Shown piece by piece: positions 14,125-23,510 of a stretch of DNA of 64,000 nt (position 1 is the stretch's first letter; each line of letters opens with the position of its first letter). The stretch covers positions 1-64,000 of the forward strand of contig NZ_FNYV01000006.1 in the NCBI RefSeq assembly GCF_900109115.1. Direction: 5' to 3'. The notes under the pieces are model-generated. The model was not told the DNA's origin and did no database searches. It saw only the letters and a program-made list of their open reading frames with translations. The position numbers were made by a program, and so were the translations under genes. This DNA is from Micromonospora phaseoli. Its GTDB lineage: Bacteria; Actinomycetota; Actinomycetes; Mycobacteriales; Micromonosporaceae.

Positions 14125-16866
14125 ATGGCCCGGCCGGTGCAGGAGTCGCCGCTGATCGGCCGTGAGCTGGAGCTGGCCACGGCAGTCGAGTCGCTGCGCG
14201 CCTCGGACGGACCGGGTGTGCTGATCGCCGGATCAGCCGGCGTCGGCAAGAGCCGGCTCGCCCGCGAGGCGGTCGGACACGATGCCATCAAACGCGTACC
14301 CGGCGGGCGGGTGCTCGCCGTCCAGGCCACCGCCGACGCCACCGAGCTGGTGCTCGGCGCGTTGGCCGGTCTGCTCGGCCCGCCGGAGCCGGACCAGATC
14401 AGCCTCAGCCCGGTGCAGGTCGGCCTGCTCGGCCTGCGCCGGATCGCCGCGCAGGAGCAGGGCCGGGTGATCCTCTCAGTCGACGACGCCCACCTGCTGG
14501 ATAGTGTCTCTCTCGCGGTCCTGCACCACGCCGCTGTCGACCGCACTGTCACCTTGCTGGCGACCGTACGCACCGATCAGCCCGTGCCGGATGCGGTGAC
14601 GGCCCTGTGGAAAGACGCCGGAGTCGTCCGGATCGACCTCGCGCCGCTGGACCCGTCGGCGTCTGAGGCGCTACTGACCGCCCTGCTCGGCGGCCCGGTG
14701 GAGGGGCGGACTCTGCGCCAGCTGCGGGACACCGCCGCCGGCAACCCGCTGTTCCTGCGCGAACTCGTCACCTCTGCCCGTGAGGCCGGGTTGCTTGACC
14801 TGGCCGGCGGGCTGTGGCGGCTCACCGGCCCGATGACCGCCGTACCCCGGCTGACCGAGTTGCTGGCCAACCGGCTCGCCGCCACCTGCCCGGCCGAACG
14901 CGACGCGCTGGAGCTGCTCGCGGCCGGTGAGCCGGTGCCGCTGCGGCTGGCGGTCACCCTCGTCGCCGAGGACACCCTGGAGGCCCTGGAACGCCGTGGC
15001 CTGCTCTCCGTCGGCCTCGCCGACCCGCCGATGGTCCGGCTCAGCCATCCGCTGTACGGCGAACTGCTGCGCGCCGGCACCCCGGCGTTCGGCCGGCTGC
15101 GGCACCTGCGGCGGCTCGCCGACGCGTCCGAGTCGGACGCGACCGGGCCGGCGTCGGCGGGTTGCGGAGAGGATCGGCTGCGGGTCGCCCGCTGGCGGCT
15201 CGACGTCGGCGGCCCGGTCAACCCGCAGGTGATGTTGGCCGCCGCCGAACAGGCGACCGCCAACCGGGAGTACGCCCTGGCGTACCGGCTGGCCGACCGG
15301 GCCTTCCAGGCACACCGTGACGTCGCCGCCGGGCTGGTCTCGGTACGGGCGCTGGTGCAGCTCGGCCGCGTCGACGAGGCACTCGCCCGCTGCTCCGAGT
15401 TGGCCGACCTGGTCCGACTGGCCGACGCCGACCTGGACCGGCTGCTGGTCGCCGTCGAACACGCCGAGATCCTGGTGCACGCGATGGACGACGTACCCGC
15501 TGCCCGAAGCGTCGTCGAGCGTGCCCGGCAGGACCGCGCGCGGGTGACCGGCGCGGACCCGACCGCCGCCGGTGACCCGGCGGCCTGCCCGCTGGCCGCC
15601 TTCGACCTGTACCTCCGCTCGGTGCAACTGGACTGCACGGTGATCGAACCGTCGTTGGCGGTGATCCGCAGCGACGCGCCGATGCCGGCCCGGATGGCGG
15701 CCAGCGGCGCGGCCGGCGGCGCCCTGCTGGTCGCCGGCCGGTACGCCGAGGCGGAAGCGCTGATAGCGCACGCCATGCCGCTGACCGGCGGGAACATCGG
15801 CGGGAGTCAGCTACAGGCCGCCGGAGCGTCACCTGCCGCTGCCGCACTGCGTTGCTACCGGCCCGACCCGGCCGCCGCGATGGAGTTCGCCGAGCACGGC
15901 TACCAGGCCAGTCTGCACCCGACCAACCCGGTCAGCCAGGCGCTGCACGCGCTGGTGCTCAGTCAGATCGCCCTGGTCCGCGGCCGGCCACGGACCGCGT
16001 TGCGTTGGGCGCGGGAGGCCCGGCTGGTCGCCAACGAGATCAGCCTGCGTCCGGTGTGCCGTTGGTCCGTCGCCGTTGGACTGCAGGCCGCCGCGCAACT
16101 CGGCACCGACGCCGACATCGACGGTCTCGCCGCCGACCTGGACCGCTACGCGGGCGGACCGCGCTCGATGCGGCTGTTCGACATCGACGTCGCTCGGGCG
16201 TACGCCTGGCGAGGTGCGGTCGTCGGGGACGGTGGCGTCGGCATCGGTGTGCTGGCGGCGTCGGTCGCCGAACACGGCCGGCTCGGCGCGGTCGGTGCGG
16301 GGGCGCTGGGCGCGCTCGACCTGGTGCGGCTCGGTGCCGGCGTGCGGGCGGCCGCGCTACTCGCCGCGTACCCGCCGGATCCTGACTGGCTGCTCGGTCG
16401 CACCGTCGTCCGGTACGCCGCCGCCGCGCAGGCCGCCGATCCGACTGGGCTGCTCGATGTGGCCCAGCAGTTCGCCGGGTACGGGATGCCCCTGCACGCG
16501 GCCGAGGCCGCCGCGCTGGCTGAGGCCGCCGCCCGAACCGGCACTGCCACCCGCGACAGGGCTCGCGGGTCGGCCGGCGGCGATCTGGCCGTGGCAGCCA
16601 GCGCGCACCTGCTCGCCGAGGCGCAGTTGGCGTCGACAGGCGAGCCGGCCAGCACTCCGGCGCTGCGACGCCGCGGACCGGTCAGCCAGTTGACCACACG
16701 CGAGCGGGAGGTGGCCCTTGCCGCTGCCCGTGGCGAATCGGCTCGGGGCATCGCCGGCCGGCTGCATCTGTCGGAACGAACCGTGGAGAACCACCTGCAT
16801 CGGGCGTACGCCAAGCTCGGTGTCTCTGGTCGTGCGGAGCTGAGAACAGCCCTCGGCGTGGGTTGA
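14125..16866 (+). CDS. large ATP-binding LuxR-family (LAL) transcriptional regulator
   Basis: A 913-residue regulator. The N-terminal AAA/STAND-like NTPase has Walker A GSAGVGKS (36-43) and Walker B VILSVDDAH (115-123). The middle ~500 residues are an Ala/Leu-rich TPR-like helical region. The C-terminal ~60 residues form a LuxR helix-turn-helix (LTTREREVALAAARGESARG, LSERTVENHLHRAYAKLGV). Such LAL proteins often activate secondary-metabolism or sugar operons. ATG 14125 is preferred over GTG 14116 because TACTGT at 14112-14117 fits a -10 box for a leaderless transcript. The target is unknown; the exported-protein genes immediately downstream are candidates. Confidence 0.88.
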   Translation: MARPVQESPLIGRELELATAVESLRASDGPGVLIAGSAGVGKSRLAREAVGHDAIKRVPGGRVLAVQATADATELVLGALAGLLGPPEPDQISLSPVQVGLLGLRRIAAQEQGRVILSVDDAHLLDSVSLAVLHHAAVDRTVTLLATVRTDQPVPDAVTALWKDAGVVRIDLAPLDPSASEALLTALLGGPVEGRTLRQLRDTAAGNPLFLRELVTSAREAGLLDLAGGLWRLTGPMTAVPRLTELLANRLAATCPAERDALELLAAGEPVPLRLAVTLVAEDTLEALERRGLLSVGLADPPMVRLSHPLYGELLRAGTPAFGRLRHLRRLADASESDATGPASAGCGEDRLRVARWRLDVGGPVNPQVMLAAAEQATANREYALAYRLADRAFQAHRDVAAGLVSVRALVQLGRVDEALARCSELADLVRLADADLDRLLVAVEHAEILVHAMDDVPAARSVVERARQDRARVTGADPTAAGDPAACPLAAFDLYLRSVQLDCTVIEPSLAVIRSDAPMPARMAASGAAGGALLVAGRYAEAEALIAHAMPLTGGNIGGSQLQAAGASPAAAALRCYRPDPAAAMEFAEHGYQASLHPTNPVSQALHALVLSQIALVRGRPRTALRWAREARLVANEISLRPVCRWSVAVGLQAAAQLGTDADIDGLAADLDRYAGGPRSMRLFDIDVARAYAWRGAVVGDGGVGIGVLAASVAEHGRLGAVGAGALGALDLVRLGAGVRAAALLAAYPPDPDWLLGRTVVRYAAAAQAADPTGLLDVAQQFAGYGMPLHAAEAAALAEAAARTGTATRDRARGSAGGDLAVAASAHLLAEAQLASTGEPASTPALRRRGPVSQLTTREREVALAAARGESARGIAGRLHLSERTVENHLHRAYAKLGVSGRAELRTALGVG

Positions 16867-16996
16867 GGCTCGGCTCCGCCGGAGTTGAGTACCCGGGCAC
16901 TCATCCTGGATCACCCGCTCCAGTGGTGGGCTTGGACGACCGGCCCCTGTGCCGGATACCCGTCACCGCGCGTTCCTTTCGAAGGGCCTTTCCCCC

Positions 16997-17824
16997 ATGC
17001 GTCGCAGATTGTCCGCTCTTGCCGCCGCAACACTTCTGACGATTGGCGGTCTGTTCCTCGGCACCGCCACGCCAGCTGTCGCCGATCCGCCGACGGTCAA
17101 CTTCACGGACCTCTGCGGGGCGGTCGGCTTCTCCTGGGACACCGGGACGATCGGAGGCGACGACGGCTGGCAGACCACGGTGCTGCGCAACGACATCGTG
17201 ATCGACGAGTTCTCGATGCAGTCCAGGGGAAGCGTGCAGTACGGCGCCCGGGACGGTGACCGGATCGAGATCCGGCGCGAGGGTCTGCCTGCGTCGAGCT
17301 ACCTGCACCGTACGCCGGAGGGCTGCACCGACGCGCCGCTGCTGACCGTCACCCCGACCAGCGGCTGTGACGGACTGACGTTGTCCTTCGGCAACGAGGG
17401 AACCCGCCCGGTCTCCGGAATCCAGGTCCTCGCCGAGGGTTACGAACCGTGGGAGGTGGCACCGCTCGCCCCTGGTCGCACCGAGCTCGAGCTGCCGCTG
17501 GTCGACGGTGACCGGTTCTACGTGCGTGGCCCGCTGGCTGACGGTGATTGGTCCATCTGGTTGACCGGCACCCATCTCCGGCCGACGGACTGCGCCGCCG
17601 ACCCCAGCCCGGGCCCCAGCGGTGAGCCGAGCCCCAGCGACGACCCCGGCGCCGGCCCGACCCCCAGCGTCACCACGCCGGGCGCGGGTGGCCAGCTGCC
17701 GATCACCGGCGCCCAGACCGCGCTGATCTCCATTGCCGGGCTGGTCCTGATCGGCACCGGAGCGGCGCTGTTCGTGGTGGCCAGGCGTCACCGGGTCCGC
17801 TTCACCACCGCCGAACGGCAGTGA
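16997..17824 (+). CDS. secreted LPXTG-anchored surface protein, unknown function
   Basis: A 275-residue exported protein. An N-terminal signal peptide (MRRRLSALAAATLLTIGG... ending near AVA-DPP) is followed by a beta-rich region with two cysteine-containing Ig-like segments, a Pro/Ser-rich stalk (~205-235), the sortase motif LPITG, a transmembrane helix and a basic tail (ARRHRVR). It should be fixed to the cell wall by a sortase; none is encoded in the window. ATG 16997 is chosen over an upstream in-frame start at 16949 because it begins the signal peptide and follows GAAGGG. The next gene starts a few bases after its stop. Confidence 0.75.
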   Translation: MRRRLSALAAATLLTIGGLFLGTATPAVADPPTVNFTDLCGAVGFSWDTGTIGGDDGWQTTVLRNDIVIDEFSMQSRGSVQYGARDGDRIEIRREGLPASSYLHRTPEGCTDAPLLTVTPTSGCDGLTLSFGNEGTRPVSGIQVLAEGYEPWEVAPLAPGRTELELPLVDGDRFYVRGPLADGDWSIWLTGTHLRPTDCAADPSPGPSGEPSPSDDPGAGPTPSVTTPGAGGQLPITGAQTALISIAGLVLIGTGAALFVVARRHRVRFTTAERQ

Positions 17825-17829
17825 CCTGC

Positions 17830-18399
17830 ATGAACACCACGTCGATCACCCGACGGTACGGCGTACGGCTCCTCGTGGTCGCGCTCGCGTTCACCGCCGT
17901 CGGCTGCGGCGGACCGGACGGCGCCAGCGCGCCAGCCGGAGAGTCGACCGCCGCGTCCAGTGGTTCCCGGTCGGCCGGGCCGGTGGAATCCGCCGGAGAC
18001 GAGGACGCGACCGGAGCTGCCGTCTGCGAGCTGCTGACCGTCGCCGAGGCCGGTGGCCTGTTCGGCACCACCGCCACGATCGACAGCGGCGAGGGATCGA
18101 CCCGCGAGTGTGTCTGGGTGGGCCGCGACGGCGGGATGCACCAACTCCACCTGCAGGTCTACACCGGACGGTCGTACTATTCGCCGGCGCGCTGGGGAGG
18201 CACCGGCGAACCGGTGACCGGGCTCGGCGATGAGGCGTTCCTGATCCGCAGCAGCCCGCTCGGGGTCACCGCCGGCACCCGCGACGGTGAGCAGGTCGTC
18301 TTCCTCAATTACCAGATCCTGCTCGGCGCGAACGCCAAGCCGGCGCAGCGGGCCGACAACGTGACGCGACTACTGCGTACCGCTGTCGACCGGCTCTGA
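17830..18399 (+). CDS. DUF3558-like lipoprotein
   Basis: A 189-residue lipoprotein. The signal peptide ends in a lipobox (AVGC, then GGPDG), followed by a Ser/Gly-rich linker and a ~120-residue domain starting AVCELLTVAEAG with CVWVGRDG in the middle, resembling the DUF3558 family of actinobacterial lipoproteins (two conserved cysteines, C-x-LL start). ATG 17830 begins the signal peptide; a GTG at 17821 overlapping the preceding stop is an alternative. It sits between a sortase substrate and a secreted subtilisin, so the three are probably co-expressed surface proteins. Confidence 0.65.
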   Translation: MNTTSITRRYGVRLLVVALAFTAVGCGGPDGASAPAGESTAASSGSRSAGPVESAGDEDATGAAVCELLTVAEAGGLFGTTATIDSGEGSTRECVWVGRDGGMHQLHLQVYTGRSYYSPARWGGTGEPVTGLGDEAFLIRSSPLGVTAGTRDGEQVVFLNYQILLGANAKPAQRADNVTRLLRTAVDRL

Positions 18400-18427
18400 G
18401 ACCAACCACCCGATCGGAGCGACCGTC

Positions 18428-20674
18428 ATGCCAACCGTCCGGTATCGCTGGCCCCGCCTTCGCTGGCCTCGTCTCACCGCCGCGGCGCTGCTCACCGCGA
18501 CCCTGCTCGTCTCGACCGGGCTCACCCCGGACACGTCGCCGGCCTCCGCCGCGCCAGCTGGCAAGGAAGACATCGCGGACTCCTACGTGGTGGTCCTGGC
18601 CTTCGACGACAAGGAACTCGACGACAAGGACAAAGAAGGGACCAAGGAAAATATCGACAAAGCGGTCGCCGGGCTGCTCGCCGAGTATCCCGGAAAGCTG
18701 ACCCACACCTACTATCACGCGCTGCCCGGCTTCGCCGTGCACATGTCGAAGCAGATCGCCGAAGCGCTGGCCAAGAACCCCCTGGTGGCATACGTCGCGC
18801 CGCAGATGGAGATCGAATGGCTCGGCGGCGAGCAGCGCCCCCCGTCGTGGGGGCTGGACATCATCGACCAGCGCCGGGACTTCGACGGCATCTACCGGTG
18901 GGACTCCGACGGCACCGGCGTCAACGCGTACGTCGTCGACAGCGGGATCCGGACGACCCACGAGGACTTCGGCGGACGCGTGGTCAGCACGGTCACCTTC
19001 GGCCAGACCGACGTGGGGCCGGGCGGATCGCACGACTGCTTCGGGCATGGCACGCCGATGGCCGGGACCATCGGGGGCCGGCTGCACGGGGTGGCCAAGA
19101 ACGTCCGGCTGCACTCGATCCGGCTGGGCTGCACCACGGCGACCACCGCCGACATGATCGCCGTCATGGACTGGCTGCACGTGAATGCGGTCCGCCCGGC
19201 GGTGGTCAACCTGAGCTGGCGGGTGCCGGGGATAAACCCGCCACTCGACGCCGCGGTGTCCCGGGTGGTCGACCGGGGGATCACCGTGGTCGCGGCGGCC
19301 GGCAACAGCGACCATGACGCCTGCCGATTCTCCCCCGGCCGGGTGCCGGCGGTGATCACGGTCGGTTCGATACATGCGCTCAAGGACCGGATCCGGGGCA
19401 CCTCCTGGGGCCCGTGTGTCGACCTTTTCGCGCCGGGTGAGCAGGTGACGACCACGACCAACGACAGTGACACCGCGACGACCAACTTCGGCAACGGTAC
19501 GTCGATCGCCGCCGCACACGTCACCGGCGCGGCCGCCCGCTACCTCGATCGCTTCCCGGACGCCTCGCCCGAGTTGGTGGCGACCACCCTGATCAACGAG
19601 GCGAGCAAGGACCGGATCACCGACATCGCGGGCTCGCCGAACCGGGTGCTCTACCTGGACCGCAACGGCCCGGGCAACGACGGCTTCGGGCGTACCGGAT
19701 CCGATGTCGACGGCGACGGTCGCGACGACATCGTCACCTTCACCCGGGGTGCCGCCGCCGACGTGTGGGTGGCGCTGTCCACCGGATCCGGGTTCACCGC
19801 CGGCACCAAGTGGCACGAGTATTTCAGCGCCGGTGAGGAGATCCCGCTGCTCGGCGACGTCGACGGCGACGGCCGCGACGACCTGATCACGTTCACCCGG
19901 GGTGCCTCCGCCCACGTGTACGTGGCGCTGTCGACCGGCACGTCGTTCGGGCCGTCGCAGCTCTGGCACACGCGCTTCGCGGTGGGCAACGAAACGCCGG
20001 TGGTCGGTGACTTCAACGGCGACGGACGCGACGACATCGCGACCGTCACCCGGGGCATCCGGGTCCACCCGTCGACCAACCGTACGGTCTTCGTCGCACT
20101 CTCCAACGGAAGCCAGTTCGTCGGCACCGGAGTCAGCTGGACCAGCGGCTTCCCCGGCGCAGACGCGATACCGCTGGTCGGTGACTTCGACTGCGACGGG
20201 CGCGACGACCTGGTGGCGGTCGACCGGGTCGGCGCCGGCCTGCTGCGGGTCTCCGCCTCCCAGGGCGACCGGTTCGCGACGGCGACGTACTGGGGTCACC
20301 CGCTCGCCCTCGGCACCGACGTACCGGCGGTCGGCGACGTCAACGGCGACGGCTGCGCCGACCTGGTCGGCTTCGCCAGAGGAGACCGTCGGTCGGTGGT
20401 GGTCGCCCTGTCGATGGTCCGTTCCTGGTCATTGCGCCAGTTCGGTACGGCGACCGTCTGGCATCGTGACTTCGCCAGCGGGGTGCAGGTGCCCGGCGTC
20501 GGTGACTTCACCGGCGACGGTCGGGACGACGTGATCGCCTTCACCCGGGGTCACGCGGCGGATGTCTACGTCGCCCCGGCGACGGCCGGATCGTCCTTCT
20601 CCACCGACGTACGCAGGTGGAGCGACTGGTTCGCCTACGGCACCGAGATCCCGATGCCGGCTGTCCTCTGGTGA
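18428..20674 (+). CDS. secreted S8 (subtilisin-like) serine peptidase with C-terminal VCBS/FG-GAP-like repeats
   Basis: A 748-residue exported protease. It has a signal peptide (to ~42), an I9-type inhibitor propeptide (DSYVVVLAFDD to ~130) and a peptidase domain with the complete triad: D171 (YVVDSGIRTTHED), H207 (GHGTPMAG) and S359 (NGTSIAAAH), with oxyanion N293. From ~425 the chain holds about six repeats of a DVDGDGRDD Ca-binding motif followed by VALSTG, forming an FG-GAP-type beta-propeller. Proteinase-K-like bacterial enzymes normally lack this propeller, which may bind a surface or substrate. It is last in the exported-protein run and ends just before a strong terminator. Confidence 0.9.
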   Translation: MPTVRYRWPRLRWPRLTAAALLTATLLVSTGLTPDTSPASAAPAGKEDIADSYVVVLAFDDKELDDKDKEGTKENIDKAVAGLLAEYPGKLTHTYYHALPGFAVHMSKQIAEALAKNPLVAYVAPQMEIEWLGGEQRPPSWGLDIIDQRRDFDGIYRWDSDGTGVNAYVVDSGIRTTHEDFGGRVVSTVTFGQTDVGPGGSHDCFGHGTPMAGTIGGRLHGVAKNVRLHSIRLGCTTATTADMIAVMDWLHVNAVRPAVVNLSWRVPGINPPLDAAVSRVVDRGITVVAAAGNSDHDACRFSPGRVPAVITVGSIHALKDRIRGTSWGPCVDLFAPGEQVTTTTNDSDTATTNFGNGTSIAAAHVTGAAARYLDRFPDASPELVATTLINEASKDRITDIAGSPNRVLYLDRNGPGNDGFGRTGSDVDGDGRDDIVTFTRGAAADVWVALSTGSGFTAGTKWHEYFSAGEEIPLLGDVDGDGRDDLITFTRGASAHVYVALSTGTSFGPSQLWHTRFAVGNETPVVGDFNGDGRDDIATVTRGIRVHPSTNRTVFVALSNGSQFVGTGVSWTSGFPGADAIPLVGDFDCDGRDDLVAVDRVGAGLLRVSASQGDRFATATYWGHPLALGTDVPAVGDVNGDGCADLVGFARGDRRSVVVALSMVRSWSLRQFGTATVWHRDFASGVQVPGVGDFTGDGRDDVIAFTRGHAADVYVAPATAGSSFSTDVRRWSDWFAYGTEIPMPAVLW

Positions 20675-20675
20675 G

Positions 20676-20715
20676 CCGTGCAGAGCGCGGGCTCGCGAGC
20701 CCGCGCTCTGCACGG
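20676..20715. terminator. 40-bp perfect palindrome, bidirectional terminator
   Basis: Starting one base after the peptidase stop, a perfect inverted repeat (arm CCGTGCAGAGCGCGGGCTCG) folds into a 20-bp stem with no free loop. There is no T-run. It lies between convergent genes (peptidase plus, methyltransferase minus), so it can stop transcription from both sides. Confidence 0.75.
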
Positions 20716-20788
20716 ATCCCGGCCGGGAGATTTCCGGGCTGACCCTGGTCGGGTTGCGCCGCCATACCCCCCGTCGAGCTACTCGGAA

Positions 20789-21691
20789 TCAAGCGGACGG
20801 CGTGCGCGCGATGACGACGATCATTCCTTGCACCTGTTCCTCGGCCAACATTTTGCGCCACCCCTGTTCGAGTTGCGCGTCGGTGAGCGGTGGCGAGTCG
20901 ACCGTGCCTTTGAGAGTCGGCCCGAAGACGTCGAGAATTTGCTCCACTTCGGGCGGTACTGGATTGTCGCGGGCAAATCGCCGCAACTCCAGGTAGGTCC
21001 ACATGCTGGTGTATTTCACGTGGTCGGTGATATCGGTGACCTCATCGAGTACGAGTCCGGCCTGCGACGCGATCGTCTTGTAGTCCTCGGCACCGATGGG
21101 GACTGCGGCAACCCGCCAGGAGTCGTACACCTTGACCAAAGTCTGGTCGGAGCGCCCGTCCGGTCCCTCCTTGACCGTGAAATCGGTCAGCACGACGCGC
21201 CCGCCAGGGCGTACCACCCGGGCGATCTCCCGCAGCGCCCGCACCCGGTCGTGCACGTGGACGATCGACTCGAACGCCATCGCGTGGTCGAAGGAGTCGT
21301 CGGGGAAGGGCAACGCGAGCATGTCGGCCCGCTCGAATCCCACCCGGTCGGACACCGCCTCGGCGCGTGCCCGCTCGTTGGCCAGGCGCACGTCCTGCTC
21401 GCTGACTGAGACCCCGACAAGCTCCGCGCCGCTGGTCTTGGCCAACCGCACACCGGGCCAGCCCAGACCGCAGCCAACATCCAGCACCCGCTCGCCCGGC
21501 CGCGCGCCGACCCGCTCGATCATCAAGTCGGTCAACCGGGCGCTGGCCGTCTCGAAGTCGCTGTCATCGTCGGGCCCCGTCCAGTAGCCGTGGTGCATGG
21601 ATCCGCCCTGGACCTTGGCGATGATCGCGTTCACCTGGTCGTAGAACGCCCCGACGGACTCCGGCGTGGGCCCCTTGAAATCAACGTTCAT
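20789..21691 (-). CDS. class I SAM-dependent methyltransferase
   Basis: A 300-residue methyltransferase. SAM motif I is VLDVGCGLGWPG (69-80), with later motifs FERADMLALPFPDDSFDHA and VVRPGGRVVLTDF. The N-terminal YDQVNAIIAK...GGSMHHGYW segment is typical of small-molecule O/C-methyltransferases near sterol, rebeccamycin or geranyl-PP type enzymes. The acceptor cannot be named. It stands alone between a terminator and a 330-base intergenic region and is therefore monocistronic. An adjacent ATG 21691 follows a weak GAGAG; no other start competes. Confidence 0.85.
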   Translation of the reverse strand: MNVDFKGPTPESVGAFYDQVNAIIAKVQGGSMHHGYWTGPDDDSDFETASARLTDLMIERVGARPGERVLDVGCGLGWPGVRLAKTSGAELVGVSVSEQDVRLANERARAEAVSDRVGFERADMLALPFPDDSFDHAMAFESIVHVHDRVRALREIARVVRPGGRVVLTDFTVKEGPDGRSDQTLVKVYDSWRVAAVPIGAEDYKTIASQAGLVLDEVTDITDHVKYTSMWTYLELRRFARDNPVPPEVEQILDVFGPTLKGTVDSPPLTDAQLEQGWRKMLAEEQVQGMIVVIARTPSA

Positions 21692-22022
21692 TGGTTAACC
21701 GCTCTCTGCTCGTCGGAGTCTTTACAGATAATCCGCTGATAGTCAGGGCAGCCGGGTGAGGCGAGGTGAATCCATAATGTCGACTCCCGGACACTTCCGT
21801 ATTTCAGGCGGAGCCGGTGCGGTGACGCTGATCCGCCAGACAGGAGTCGGTGAGATAAGGAGCTTATCGACAATCAGCAACGCTACCGTAACCGGAGCGA
21901 CTCACTCGGTCAAGCAAGAGACCGACTGGGTGATACCACCTTCAATATGCGCCTTTTGGTCACCACTAAACTTTTCCGATTCGCTGTCTCCGGACGCGGT
22001 TGTGGCAGTGAACGAGAAGATG
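21692..22022. other. intergenic region, AT-richer than flanks, no gene recognised
   Basis: 331 bases between the methyltransferase start and the GH130-like stop. Composition is less GC-rich than the surroundings, with tracts such as GATAAGGAGCTTATC. Only short frames occur. It must hold the methyltransferase promoter (minus strand), but no clear -35/-10 pair was found. Confidence 0.4.
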
Positions 22023-23510
22023 TCACGGTCGGCTTAGCGGCGGCGGGGATTCCACCATGGTGGCGACGAGGTCGGCCACCGGCACGGTGGCAAACCCGAC
22101 CCGGTTGTCGCTCGCGCCGTACGGCAGCCACAGCTCACCGTCGTGGATGAGCCCGCCGCAGGAGTAGACGACGTTGGGGACGTATCCGTCCCGCTCGGCC
22201 TCGTCGGGCGTCAGGAGCGCACCGGGGAGCCGCGCGACCACCCGTTCCGGCCGGCGCAGGTCCAGCAGGAGCGCGCCGATGGCGTACCGGCGCATCGGGC
22301 CGACCCCGTGGGTGAGCACGAGCCACCCGGCGTCGGTCTCGATCGGCGACCCGCAGTTGCCCACCTGGATCAACTCCCAGCTGTCCTGGGGGGTGTGCAG
22401 CGGCACCGGTTCCTGCCACCGGTTCTCGCCGTCCAAGCAGGTCAGGCCGATGGTCTCGCCGTCGGTACGGCACAGGGCGAGGTGCCGGCCACCGACGGCA
22501 CGGGGGAACAACGCGACGCCCTTGTTGCGGGCGCCCGGCCCGCACATCGGGGTGATCTCGAAGCGGCGCAGGTCATCGCTGGTCAGCGCACGGGTGGCGA
22601 TGCGCCGTCCGTCGTATGCGGTGTAGGTGGCCCGGTACACCGGTCCGGAATCGTCGGCGAACCGGACGAACCGGGCATCCTCCATGCCTCTGCTCTCCGC
22701 CGGAACGGCCGGCCAGAGCACCCGTTGGTGCAGAGCGGTGTCGGCGGGAAAGGTCGTGGCGTAGCTGGCCGCGTTGCTGCGGCGTACGTGTTCGAGGGTG
22801 TCCGGTCCGGTGCTGCGGGAGAGCAGGTCCGGGGGCAGGTCGCCGAGCGTCCGCTCGAAGGTTGCCTCGTCGTAGCGCTCGGGCAGGGCGTCCAGCACGG
22901 TGGCGGTGATCTCGTTGTCGCAGTCCACCTCCGTCAGGCCGGCGGCGAGGAGGTCCCGGCGGCGCCGTACGCCGGTCTGCTGGCCGACCACCAGGGGGCC
23001 GGACCGGTCGGCGACGACGAGCCGGTGCCCGGGTCCGAGTACCGCGCTGGCGAACCCGATCGACGACACGTGGCCCTCGCCGATCTGGCGCAGGCTGACC
23101 GCGACGCGCAACTGCCCGGCGAGCAGGCCGGCCTGGTCGGGGTGGGCCACCAACGACGGGTTGCACAGGGCCGCCGCCTCGACCGCGTACTCGTGGCTGA
23201 AGTAGGCGCCGATCAGGAGTCGGGTGGTGGGAGAGAGGTCACGGGCCCGCGCGATGCGGTGCCGGACGAGGTCGTAGTGGTGGTGGAAGGTGGCGTCCAG
23301 GTCACGGTGTCGGGCACCGAAGTGGTCGAAGGTCTCCCTCAGCAGCCGGCCGGTCTCTTCGTCGTCGAGGTGCGCGACGCGGTCGATGAGCGCCCTTGCA
23401 CGGCTGCGTACCAGGGCGGCGTCCTCACCCGGGACGAAGAGCTTCACGACGACCCGGCGTGGATCCGGGGCGAGGGTGGCACCGTGCCGGACGGCCAGGG
23501 CGCCGGTCAC
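22023..23510 (-). CDS. GH130-like glycoside phosphorylase/hydrolase
   Basis: A 495-residue protein. The C-terminal ~320 residues look like the five-bladed propeller of GH130 (beta-mannoside phosphorylases): GMEDARFVRF, ITPMCGPGARNKGVALFPR, SWELIQVGNCGSPIET, GWLVLTHGVGP, YVPNVVYSCGGLIHDGE and ending WLPYGASDNRVGFA. The N-terminal ~170 residues are a helical extension seen in the larger family members. GTG 23510 overlaps the upstream stop (GTGA), marking coupled translation; another GTG lies at 23516. It is last in a cluster with two GT4 glycosyltransferases, suggesting turnover or trimming of a mannose-containing oligosaccharide. Substrate and choice of phosphorolysis or hydrolysis are inferred from family only. 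Confidence 0.75.
   Translation of the reverse strand: MTGALAVRHGATLAPDPRRVVVKLFVPGEDAALVRSRARALIDRVAHLDDEETGRLLRETFDHFGARHRDLDATFHHHYDLVRHRIARARDLSPTTRLLIGAYFSHEYAVEAAALCNPSLVAHPDQAGLLAGQLRVAVSLRQIGEGHVSSIGFASAVLGPGHRLVVADRSGPLVVGQQTGVRRRRDLLAAGLTEVDCDNEITATVLDALPERYDEATFERTLGDLPPDLLSRSTGPDTLEHVRRSNAASYATTFPADTALHQRVLWPAVPAESRGMEDARFVRFADDSGPVYRATYTAYDGRRIATRALTSDDLRRFEITPMCGPGARNKGVALFPRAVGGRHLALCRTDGETIGLTCLDGENRWQEPVPLHTPQDSWELIQVGNCGSPIETDAGWLVLTHGVGPMRRYAIGALLLDLRRPERVVARLPGALLTPDEAERDGYVPNVVYSCGGLIHDGELWLPYGASDNRVGFATVPVADLVATMVESPPPLSRP

Noticed and set aside
18305..20299. 664-codon minus-strand frame opposite the S8 peptidase
   Set aside because: It has Gly/Asp/Val-rich repeats that mirror the DGDGRDD repeats of the real gene; no independent start or motif.
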